A model generated the notes under the pieces. The model was not told the origin of the DNA. It was given only the letters and a program-made list of their open reading frames with translations, and made no database searches. The translations under genes and the position numbers were made by a program. Shown piece after piece: positions 50,501 through 62,000 of a stretch of DNA of 64,000 bases. The stretch spans positions 418,695-482,694 of the forward strand of contig NW_002060947.1 in NCBI RefSeq assembly GCF_000150275.1, written 5' to 3'. Each line of letters opens with the position of its first letter. The stretch's first letter is position 1. The stretch is from Trichoplax adhaerens (Eukaryota; Placozoa; Uniplacotomia; Trichoplacea; Trichoplacidae).

Positions 50501-51693
50501 ATTTTAAAATTACGGTTCTTATTGTAAGGAATGAACGAAGCGGTTACAACACGGTCGATCAACAGCAACATAAGTAATGGGTTCATAAATCAAACTGCCA
50601 TAATTATCAACCGAAGCAAGGTTAAGCATTGAAAACAGGCTGAAGGCAGCATCGGTGATTCATTCTAGTACTAGTTAGCAGATTAGTTGATTGAAAAATT
50701 CAGCCATGGCTACATTATGAATATACTGGGCTAATTCATCGTAGCACGTTTCAAGGAAAACTGTGGAACATACAGTATATTACTGTACTCTATAAAACAA
50801 CGTCAAGCACTTGTCGTTTTAAAACTAGCCACTTTCCTGTAGACGCACTGTTCGGACTGTGCCATGCAGTTTAGTTTGCATCTGTATTACGCAAGTGCTT
50901 CAATATCTTCAAGTGGAAATAGCACTAAGGACAGAAAAATTTAAAACAACAGAGACGCCAAGATGTCTTGCTACGGTATCCTTAATTCAGCTAAGCATAC
51001 ATACAAAGCGCTAAATTGCAGAGGGCTATATCAACGATCATTAATCGCAACTTCACCTAGATTTCAAGTCTGTAAACGACAGTACCGTACAAGCATCAAG
51101 ACTGATAGTTACAATTTTAGAGCCCAGGCAACTGTTTTAAGCAAGCCGTGTCTTGAAGAATTCATACCTAGCTAGAAAGTGTTACTGTAGTGACAATGAA
51201 TCGACTTGAATCTGAACTAGATAATCGTCACAAAGCCTGAATCAACTTGATCTATAGACTAGAACTCATCTATAAGCAGCCAAAATCTGATTCATCAAAC
51301 AAAATCAACGTTCTTATTGTTAAAAGACTTAAATACAACACTGTGTTCTTTCACGGCGTTATCGAACTCAAATCAGCCACCATTCCATTTCAATGGTTTA
51401 GGAGTTGAGTATTCCTTTCTAGCTAACAGTACATGCGAACCTTAGCCGATCATTTCTGACAACACATACTAGCTGTGCTAAATCTGAATACCGTACTAAC
51501 AACAACAGTTGGAGATTGTACTTACATCCGATTCTCTGGTTAATTTAAGATGACGTTGAGCAACTGTTCGTTGAATCCTTTTCGAGTAACTGGCGTTGGA
51601 AGCTTGACGATGACATCTTGTGCCATCATCCACTAGACAGCATATTCGATACTCATCTGAGCGACCATCGAGATCGCTATTACTATCATTCAT
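47553..51693 (-). CDS. SAP30, Sin3-HDAC complex subunit
   Basis: Bridging subunit of the nuclear Sin3/histone deacetylase corepressor. Four exons: 51526-51693, 48212-48316, 47920-48018, 47553-47675, giving 164 aa (SAP30L 183, SAP30 220). Exon 1 starts [16 protein letters not shown] and has the first zinc ligands ([10 protein letters not shown]) and NASYSKRIQ. Exon 2 completes the C2CH finger with [10 protein letters not shown] and then has the basic VRNKGRRRK. Exon 3 has the near-invariant [20 protein letters not shown], and exon 4 [20 protein letters not shown], both in the Sin3-binding domain. All key zinc residues are present. The acceptor of exon 4 (GTGTAG before CAT) was chosen because it keeps phase and matches family spacing. 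Intron 1 is 3.2 kb and holds a tandem repeat. It is divergent from the WD40 gene. Confidence 0.95.
49087..49551. repeat. four-unit tandem array with internal hairpins, 114-117 bp
   Basis: Units begin with GTAGAAT at 49087, 49204, 49321 and 49435 (periods 117, 117, 114). Each contains an imperfect inverted repeat in which AATCAATC...CGTAGC faces GCTACGATTGATT across four bases. The unit length is a multiple of three and the one shorter unit lost three bases, so one minus-strand frame stays open through the array as a 39-residue repeat. With no start context or splice support I treat this as noncoding. Confidence 0.88.
50963..51175 (+). CDS. small ORF inside SAP30 intron, possible mitochondrial presequence
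   Basis: 70 codons, ATG to TAG, rich in Arg, Ser and Leu and poor in acidic residues (for example [20 protein letters not shown]), like an N-terminal mitochondrial targeting peptide or a small mitochondrial protein. It lies antisense within SAP30 intron 1. No family recognised; it could be chance. Confidence 0.25.
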   Translation: MSCYGILNSAKHTYKALNCRGLYQRSLIATSPRFQVCKRQYRTSIKTDSYNFRAQATVLSKPCLEEFIPS

Positions 51694-53097
51694 TGTATCA
51701 ATATTCTTTATCGGACCAATGATGAATCAAGTGGGGTAGCGATGGTGATAATAATCAGATGGTCTCAAGACCGATCGATGTTTTGAATAGCTGTGAATGA
51801 AAATGAAATTATTACTACTACGATGACGGTTCTCCACGCAGAAAATGGCTACGTAGCTGTTTACGATCGATGCAAACCAATGAGGATGAGAATGGACCGC
51901 TTCTATTTCAATTGACGGTGGCTTTAGCCAGTGATGTCGTTTGTATTAAGCGCTAAATGGGACCAAAGTACTATATAGTATGTACAGTAGAAAGGCTAGA
52001 ATGCGCGGCACTCACTTGTTCAAAGGTCTGTTGTTGTCCGTCCGTCTACCCATCTACTTGTGGACGTCATGAAAAGGAAAAAAGCATCTTTGTTGGTTTA
52101 TAATTATAATTCAAGCTGCCGTTTCACAAACTTGCACCTCATCAAGTTATCGTGATCAATTAATCTCGAAAACTGTGCCCTCCATCATCTTGGCATGAAA
52201 TAAGTCTACTTTACTCCATGGAGTTAAGGTATGGCAAAGTATAATATGAGTGTTTTAGATTAGCACTTTCCCAACATGTTCATGTCATTGCAATCACCAG
52301 CATGTGCATTGCGCAATTTGTGCTTGGAGCAGCCCATGCTACTCGCTGGAGCACTTTAAATGTCCGAATTATACTGTACTGTACAGTGTACTGTACAGTA
52401 CTGTAATGTGCAAATTCAGTGTATGTACTGTACTGTACTGTACTGTACTGTACACTGTAGGTCACGATGTCCATCCGGATTTAGTTGGTACGGTGGAGCG
52501 CACGTGACAGTGTACTGTACTGTACTGTACGTGGTACTGTACCTTACGAGTTACTGAATACTGTACTGTACTGTAATGTGCAAATTCAGTGTACTGTAGG
52601 TCACGATATCCGTCCGGATTTGGTTGGTACTGTACTGTGGCGCACGTGACAGTGTGCTGTACTGTACAGTACAGTAAATGATCAGGCCTACAGTACCCTA
52701 CTGTACAGTGTACAGTACACTGTACTGTACACTGCACAGACTACATGACCGAAGGACTATAATACTATGTATGTATTATTGACCGCCGACGTCGGTTACT
52801 TAGCAACAGAGATTTGAAATAAAGTTGTATCGTTCTTTGGAAGTAATAGCAAATCAAGTAACCATTGCTGTATAGAATATTATTAATAGATGATATACTC
52901 CAGTAATAATCATTGTACTGTTTTGTTAGTTTACCATACTGGTAACAGTGATTGATTCTATTGATACAAGGGGCAAATATTATGGCATAACATGCTTTGA
53001 GTAATGCTTGGTGTTGTACTCGATCTACTTCTAAAATATTAGACTGCCTTCCAAATTATTATCATTGCTCTATTTTAATTTATGTACACTTACAGCG
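51694..53097. promoter_or_regulatory. divergent promoter interval SAP30 / EF-hand-WD40 gene
   Basis: 1.4 kb between two start codons facing away from each other. It holds the GTAC-rich cluster at 52373-52741 and two copies of CACGTGAC, an E-box of the USF/TFE class, at about 52501 and 52643. No coding exon is supported. Promoter function is inferred from position. Confidence 0.5.
52373..52741. repeat. GTACA/GTACT palindromic cluster with internal 170-bp duplication
   Basis: Dense TACTGTAC/TGTACAG runs. The non-repetitive segment starting ATGTGCAAATTCAGTGTA occurs at 52406 and 52576, each followed by a GTCACGAT.TCC.TCCGGATT block and a CACGTGAC E-box. Near 52676 the core AAATGATCAGGCCTAC matches the cluster at 43.8 kb. 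It lies about 350 bases before the start codon of the WD40 gene. Confidence 0.85.
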
Positions 53098-56000
53098 ATG
53101 TCGGTCCTAATCTCAAGACGAAAACAACGGCCTTCTTCAGCATCTGCTGCTTTACAAACCCATTTTAGTCGTCAAACCGTTACCATAGACGATATACGTC
53201 CTGCAACATCTATCCCTACATCCAGAAATTTAAGAAACAACGTCCGAAATCAGCAAACCCCTATTGGAACGAAAACTCGAACACAACATAATAATGCAAT
53301 TAATGGTTGGACTAGTATTGTTCCTATGCAGACAAACAGCCGTACGCAGCGTAGGATAACATTAAGTACCGTTAATAATGTTTCCATATCGACTAATACT
53401 AGGTCACGTCCTACTACTGCAGCATCATCTAAAATTAAGGTAAGATGCATCTCATGCCTGTTGTACCTTCAAGGAATACTGTCATATTTTAAACACTCTT
53501 ATACTAAATCTATCATCAGGTCAATCACCTTTTATCAAATTTGTTATTGCTTATATAAATGATATCATATGATTGCATCGAACGAAGGATTTATATCTCA
53601 TTATATAAAGTTGTTAAATAACTATAAATCAACAGTTGACTGGTTCAGTTACAACTTATGACGCTATACAGTACGGTATAATAACCGTGTGTTTTCCACT
53701 GATGCAGTATATCATGATTTTTTAATGATATAATTGTCTGCGTTTTCCAATATACCTGAAACGATATTAATTTGCCAATTTGTAATCCTAAATCCGCGCT
53801 ATAAGGTACTGTAACAGAGTCGACAAACTAGTAATTGAATAGAATTAGATGATTGCGAAATTAATTAAAACAGCGTTACACTACGATATAATTCTACGGG
53901 TTTTGTACGATAGGTCGTAACATTATAAATTTTTTTAATATAATTTTATAGCAAAATGTAGATAGCATTTATAATAATGAGTGAATCACCCTAGCATATA
54001 TCAATGCAAATATGCTGAAACTGCTTTTAAAATAAATTAGCATAATTTTCGATTCAGCTAAAATTGATGGAATGTCGATGAAGTAGAATATATTGTCATA
54101 AAAACGTCCTATATTAAGAATATATGATAAGAAGCGGATACTTACTTAAAGTAAAATAATAGTATGAAATACTTTCAATCAGTGTATTACTTCATAAATG
54201 TGTGTCTCTTCAGATATAGTGTTAAAGCCTTTTACGTTAGATCAATTTGTACTGAAATTAAAAAAAATCAGTTACTATTTCCGTTGCTATGGATTGGTCA
54301 AGTTGTAACCTGATAACACTCTGTATTTTGTCCATGACTGTTATTTACTTGTGCTACTGTGTGAATTGTTATCTTTTGCGAATCATAAATTTAAATGCAC
54401 CTAGTACATCATCGATCATCTTATGCAATGACATCACTTCACTCCGAATTATTATTCCAGTATCAAATCCAGCATATTTGATCAGTATCTCCTACGGTGT
54501 ATAATGAAAGCCCTTATATACTCAAATATATTAGTATTAAATTTGGTATGAAAATGAAGACTGCCGTTAGCTATGATAATTACATTAATAGCTATTAACA
54601 ATAGCTCACTTTTTAAGATTTTCTAACACTAATGATACCAATACGCCATCTGCCAACTATATTATTGAAAATACATACCCTCATCAATTTTAACGAAGTT
54701 ATTGTTTAAAGCCGAACCTGATTGATCAATTTAACTAATTAATATTTTTAAGAGTGACATAATTATTATCAATTGATGCATGTCAAACTAGTTTTATTTC
54801 ATTAAACAATTTATATAGTTCAAATGTAGAAGCTCAAAGCAACTACGCCATAGTCAATTTAAATTATTCCAAGCAGTTCTGATCATTGTTAGGTATTTCC
54901 AAAACATTACGATCATAACGTCAGTTAAGTAATGGCTTTTAAAATAAAGTCGAGAAAAGTTTATCAAGAAACCAATAGATATGGCTATTACATTAAAGTA
55001 AATATCATTGATGCTTATATCATTATATACGTAAACTACCTCTTTTTCGTAATTTTATTATTTCACCCATCATATCCTTGGCCATTTTCTATATATTTTC
55101 TCGTCGAATTGTATCCTTGCCCATTTCCTATATATTTTCTTCAAGAACTGTATATAATTAGCACATACGTTAACCTTCTTTCCAACTTCATTGTATGTTG
55201 CGTCTCATAATTTCATGCTAGTTTGTTTAATTCAAGAACAATTTAATAATTGCGGATGTAAGAAATGTTAATTTGGGTAACACGCTGACGTAATATTGCC
55301 CGATAAAATTGAAGAGCGTCACAATTATTTGCAAAAGTTTATATTGTAATTTTGTTTTTAAATGAATTACGAACGGTATTGTATCGTTTTATTACATACT
55401 TTTTATCTTATTTAGCTCGAGGAATACGTCAATTTGGACCATCTCCATATCCTAAAAAGTGCATTCGACGTAAGGGCATTTTTAAATTCATAAAAAAATA
55501 TACATCCCTAGAAGTAACAAATCAAATCTAGTAAATTATAAAGCGATCTTGATCTCTAATTTTTTGAATACTTAGGCCAATGCCAATAAAGGAAGAATAT
55601 TAACTAAAAAAGAATTTATTAGAGTATTTGGCTCATTAGCTGGTCTTCAAGGAAATGTAAATTTTAAAATACAATAATAAAGCTATAATATTATAAACAA
55701 ATCAAGTCATATTATGGTACTACCCTATTTATATAAAGCAAATAGAATACGTAAATGTTATTAAGAGAACTACGTTATAGCTTACTGTAATGATGATGAC
55801 ATCACTGAGGATTTTTCAATATTATTGTCAGAATAATGAACAGATCGAGCTACTTTTCATGAAAATTGATTCTTGCTGCAATGACTATATAAGTTGGGTA
55901 AGATATATGCGTACGGAAAAATAATTCTTTAATAGTCAGAGAATCGTAACGAGTAGTAATGTACACCAATGTAACTGCTTATTATCTGAATCGAAAATTA

Positions 56001-59000
56001 AACAATATTAAGCCATACTTTTTTTTAATATAGAACGAATTTTGCACTTATATGCAATTAGAATACGCTGAGAAAGAGGATGCTTATCTTCATGGGAAAG
56101 AAGTTAGACTTGTGTTTATTTTACCTGAACGAATTTTGTATTTAAAAATCGCTTGCTTTAGCCACTTAAGAAGCATAGTCGCTACTTTTTGATGTTTTAT
56201 ATATCATCAATGTCTTTAAGAAAATGAAATATCCTCAAGTTCTTATGATCAATTCTTAATATCTTAGGTTGACTTTACTGTTCCGGCAGTAACATCAAAC
56301 ACCCCACATCGAGAACAATTTTTGAGAATATTAAATACCAGTGACAATAATTTCGTTATAATGAGCCAAGTAAGTTTTTATCTTCGTCGATGTAAATTAA
56401 TCAATTTCTTATCATAAGAGAGGTAGGATTTTCGATCGAATTCTTTGATTTTGCAGTCGTGCTATATTCATTAGCATCTATATCTGTATAAATTTAAATT
56501 TAGTATCAGCACGTTACTCGATAAAATTTATTTTTAGCCAGAATCCGTTACTTCAAATTTTATTTATCATTATTTCAGTAATATAGATATGGAATAAAGG
56601 CACTGAATAATTTAATAATTAACTAAAAAAAATTGAAAATACTGTTCTGCTTTGAGTTTAGATTTGCAACTTTGATCAAAGATTGATTTAGCATGCATGA
56701 TATTTGCGTTACGATTTATTTCTATGGCGTCACAATGGTTTCAGTGATAACAACATTGCTACTCTATATAACTCTGTTTCATTTATTATTATGAAAATTT
56801 TTTATTCTTTTGATTTTAGACTCTCCTGCAGTTAGATAGAGTCAATAAACAAAAACTATTATACTATTACTACTGACATTTGTTTCTTTTCAACTAGTTC
56901 TAAAAATAATTATCAACAGTTTTTTACGCTGGACTATTATGCTATTTTAGTGCTATTTCTGTAGCATAGCGTCTAGTATAATTGACTAAAGATTTCCTAA
57001 ATTTCGTAGTACTGCGATGGCATTACAGATAAATACTAAAAAAAATTGGAAATTATCCAATTTTTGGTTCTTATATAACATATATATATATATAAATGTT
57101 ATAAAAAACTGTCTGTAATCACGGTTGAATGCGCCATCGAGATTAGTACACTATATTCTCTTTCTCCGAATACGTTATGAATAATATAAACATTGGATGT
57201 TTATCAAATCTATTTAGTACAAGTAGCTCGAGTGTGTTGATGCAGGTCCAAGTACAAAAGTGAATTCTTTTACTACCGTTAATTTCCTGAAATTACTATT
57301 AAAAGTTTTCATTTTATTTTATTCTTACGTAACTTCTTATAATTGGTAAATATGAATTGATGCCATATTCTGATCGATGATCAACGAAAAATTTTCATTT
57401 CTCAGTATTGCAATATTAGCAGCGATGACTGTTAATGTCGATAGAATGGTATTCGATGTTGTAGCATTAGTAATAGTGACTATTAATACTAACGGAATAA
57501 TTTTTGGTATTGCAACATTACTAATAATGACTATTAATGTCGATAGGATGGTATGATTACTTTTTGGGGGGCGGACTTAAAATTGAAGCGCAGCCGCAAT
57601 GTAAGCGCTCGAGTTGGATTTGTTCTAAATTTAAGAAATTGTTTAGAAAATAATTTAAACTAATAAGATATCTCCTTTTGTTATATCAAGATTACTCAAG
57701 ATTTAACCAAGTCAAAGTCCAAGTGGATAACCGATTTTACACTGATGCCACAATATAATAAAATTGTTACTTCAACAGGGTAAGTCTCTATATAATGAAT
57801 AATGTCACAATTATACATATATTTATTAAACATCTATCTAAATTTCGCCACTAAGAACGCGTTTCTAATATATTTTGACGTGTTGCAAGACTAAATTTAC
57901 AATACACTAGATATATTGTGAATATATCCCTATTAGATATTTAATTGTATGCTTATTCGCAATTAGAGTAGACAGTTTTTCCATTAATTAAATATCTATA
58001 ATCACGAGTAATTTAGCTATAACCAATTACTGTTTAATTCGCTTTTATCTTTCTACTATAATTTGCAAATCCTAGCAGAATGCAAATCTTACTCGATTAT
58101 TTGTTAATAATTATAATTTTTCATTTTTGTCACTAGATATACACGATTTTAGCTAAATAAATTTTGTAATATCAAGCGTACCAAGATATCATAATAGAAA
58201 GTTTAACTTGACTTGCTTCATAATTTTATTTATAGATTCTAATTATTACAAATACATTCAATACTCTTATTCTAAAAAAGGCTAAAAATTAACTAGAATT
58301 AATTGTTATTTTGCTTTACATTATATTTTGCTACCAGAGATCGTGAAATTCAATTTTACGAAATGTCTACATTTGAGCCTTACTGCCAAATCAGTGGATT
58401 AGACAGTGTTCCGCTAAAAATCGATTACTGGTATGTTTAATATAAATCATCATGAATTTACGACTCTAAACAGTAGAAGCGTAATATTTTTTCTGTCCTG
58501 ACCTGTTTACTTTCTTGCTGGACGCTATTCTAATTATTATAACGTTGAAGGAAATTCGCGCGCTTTCATTACATTTATAATAAATGCTATAACCTGTATC
58601 TAGTAAGCAACCATATATTATTTATGATTCGACATTATAGGGGTTCAAGATCTACCGATGAATGTTATGTGCTATATGGTGATGTCCAGGTAAGTCTAAC
58701 ATGGCCTTCAAGTTAATATAATTAAATCTGTTTTTTAAATGATTTTTCCTCCTATGCATTCATCGTTAGGGCTGCATTAATGTAATACAAATTGCATCTG
58801 CTGGAGAAACTCTAAGGTTCGCTCCTTAATTTTTTCAACGTACCTATTCTGAGTAATTTCTTACCCAAAACCATCACATGATCATCTATAATGTAGAACC
58901 TGGAAAAAGAGTCCCAAAAGTGACGGTATTGCAAGTGTTAATTTGGAAAGGTTAGTAAATAATTATGGTCGTTTATAAATGAGATTAATTTCTATTTGCC

Positions 59001-62000
59001 AACACCTATGCTTTTCATTGAATGATTTAGAGAGGTGACAAGATCAAGTAATATTAGGTTTTCTAGGTAAATAAAGGTAGTAAATAATAAAGAAATGATC
59101 AAAATCCGTAAGCTGTAACCAGATATTTAAGATTTACTGGTTTATAGTTATAGTAAATGATCAGCTAGTATTTGTTAGTCATCTTCGTATGTAGAAAAGG
59201 CTTAAAATAATGACTCTTAAGACTCAAGCGCAAGACTAAAGTTGATGTTCCTGTTATTATAATTTAATAGGTGGAAAGTGCATAATGATTGGGTTGGTCA
59301 GGTGAGTTACTTTGATGCCTACTAATCGGTTTTACAAAGGGTTCGCTAAACCTCTTGATTAATTTCGTCGGGTGAAACTACTTTTGATTTTTATATTGTT
59401 GGCACAGTTTTGCGTCTTAATATGTTTTGTGTTTAGTAAGGTTATACTGTTTGGTCAATATTTATATCTAGCGTAATATGAAATTACTAATTAGCAATAA
59501 GCCGCTTTGGATGGCTATTAGACAGACAATTTCTTAGAAATTTCAAATTTCTGTTACACATGTAATAGAAATAAGTCTGATGGATGAGTCTATTTCCGTA
59601 TGGAATTTAATGCTCCCTAGAAATAGAACAAAACATAAAATATCTTCGTTTTGATGTTACGTCTACAATTGTTACATATCTATTATACCTTGTTATAATA
59701 ACATTTAGCTTACTTGTTTGACCTATTTTGCGTTTAATAGATTTAGTGATAAACGGCGATGTTCTTAATTTATCTATCTATCTACTAAATTTATTAATCA
59801 TCGCATTATTTTTCTACTGATAGTTAAACTATTATGAATCCATCCAATCGGTCATTTCATGTTCTAATGATGATACAAATGCCTTAGTAATAGGTAAATT
59901 GATTTATTATTATTGGCGTAAACGTAAAATATATCATAGCTATTTTTAAAAGCGATGTTGTTGTAATACTTGTAATACTATCTTTTTATTAGGGAGCTTA
60001 CAAAGTAGCACTAAAGTTGACTCTCAGTTACGTGAAATATATTACTCGGTTAATAGTCGCCACCGCATACAACAATCTAATTACATTATGGGATCGCAAC
60101 CAAAACGAAGAAGTGATAGCGATCAGACTGTATTTAAAATCTATAAAGGTGTCAAGACATTCGATTTTTCCAAACAAAAAAATTTAATTGTCACTGGAGG
60201 TAAACGAAACGATAATAATATTAACTAATTTTAATGTATAACTATTTAACAGACTTTACTTCTATACTAAAATAATTAAATTTAAAAACACAGGAATGGA
60301 TAGAATCATTCGCACATGGAATCCTTATGTTGCAAAGTCAGAAAATATTAAAGCGTTATCATTTATCAAAGTTATATAGGAATTTAAAATGATTTATTTA
60401 TCTCTATTACAGTAAACCTACCGGGATGCTTAGAGGCCACAATGCTCCAATAAATTACATAAAAATAAGCTCTGATGAAGGCCGTGTTTTTAGTGTTTCT
60501 ACCGACAAGACAATACGGGTTAGAACATGTCATAGCCGTTGCAGATTAATTTTTAGTTAGGCAATACATGCCTATATACCGTTTACACTTCATGAATAAT
60601 TATATAATCTACTAGTGAATTCATTCGAAATACATTTATATTCTCTAAAATGTAATTTGTAAATAGATCTGGGATTTACAGGACCACACATGCTTGCATA
60701 TCGTTAGACCAAAGGCTCATAAAATTAGAGGCGATATACAGGGTAATAATATTTTTATTTACTAACTAAGCAGTGATGTTGAACTTTTAACGTAGTCTGT
60801 GACGGATATTTCAAACTGAGAGAAATTAAAGTGTCAATAACGTCTGTCTTAATTCACTTTAGTTGTTCATTATAACACACAAAATCGAACCATTGCTATA
60901 GCCACAGATTTGCTTGCTTCCATGACTTTAAAGTGCAAGTATGCTATCAACTGACATTTAAAGCTAACATATGTGGACTTTGTAAATTTTGTATGTGTTG
61001 CTTTTACTAATGTTGGATTGAATTATGTAGAACTATTGTAGTCGATATGGCAACGTCGCATAAAGAAGCTATCACGGCTATAAAATATAACTCTAGCTTT
61101 AGACAGATTGTGACTGCATCCGATGGTTCAGTAAGTACAGTTAAAGGGAATCATTTCGATAACGATAACTATCAAGATTTATCTTATGCATCTAAAGAAA
61201 TCTTTATATTAATAAAAGTATACCTCTTATATTCTAATGTAAATACTGAATGCTTTGCTGTCAGGTTGTTCGCGTTTGGGATATAGAAACGGGTAATTTA
61301 CTTTTTGAATTTACCCAAGCTCACGGTACATCCGCAATTACAGCAATCACATTTGATTCATCTGGTAGAAGGTAAATGCAAAATTGAGCATAATCTTTCA
61401 CTATTTTTGCAATGTCTGTGGCTATATGTAAATCTAATTTTCAATTGAATGTTTCTTGCTGTCCATGTAGATTAATTACTGCAGGAAGAGACGGCTGTTT
61501 AAGAATATGGAATTATAACAATGGACACTGCTTACGAATTTTAAGGAAGGGTAAGAGCTAATATCCAATTTGATTGGACGAATACTTCGACATAGCAAAA
61601 ATAAGCTTAACATGTAGTATTCAAAGACTAATTCTGTTATATAACGTGTGAAATTCGGTTTACAAAAGTGGTTGTATATCGATGGTTTAGAATAAGTAAT
61701 GACTACTTTTCGATGGTTAAATAGCAACTATGAATATATGCGAAATCATTTTTTCGCAACCACCTTATCATTATGATTTACATATAATTCTGTAACTGAA
61801 CGTGATTTATTAGCGTAAATGGTAACATACATTACCCTTCTTTTATGAGTAAGGAATCGGCTACTTATTACGTAAGAATCTTTATTCAATATAACTGAAT
61901 TACAGTACGAATTATAATAGTACAGTAGACTATGCCAGAATCATCCTTATTTTTCAGTACGACAATAGCCATTTAAAATAAATAATGACATTGTGCTACT

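Larger units (their letters stand above)
48317..51525. other. SAP30 intron 1
   Basis: Contains the 117-bp tandem array (49087-49551), a short GTAC palindrome run at about 49612-49633, a TCA/CAT trinucleotide run near 49948-49969, and the plus-strand ORF 50963-51175. No further SAP30 exon is required, because exons 1 and 2 join in phase and match the family. Confidence 0.6.

Noticed and set aside
52280-52737. ORFs on both strands through the cluster at 52.3-52.7 kb
   Set aside because: Same repeat artefact of the GTAC units.
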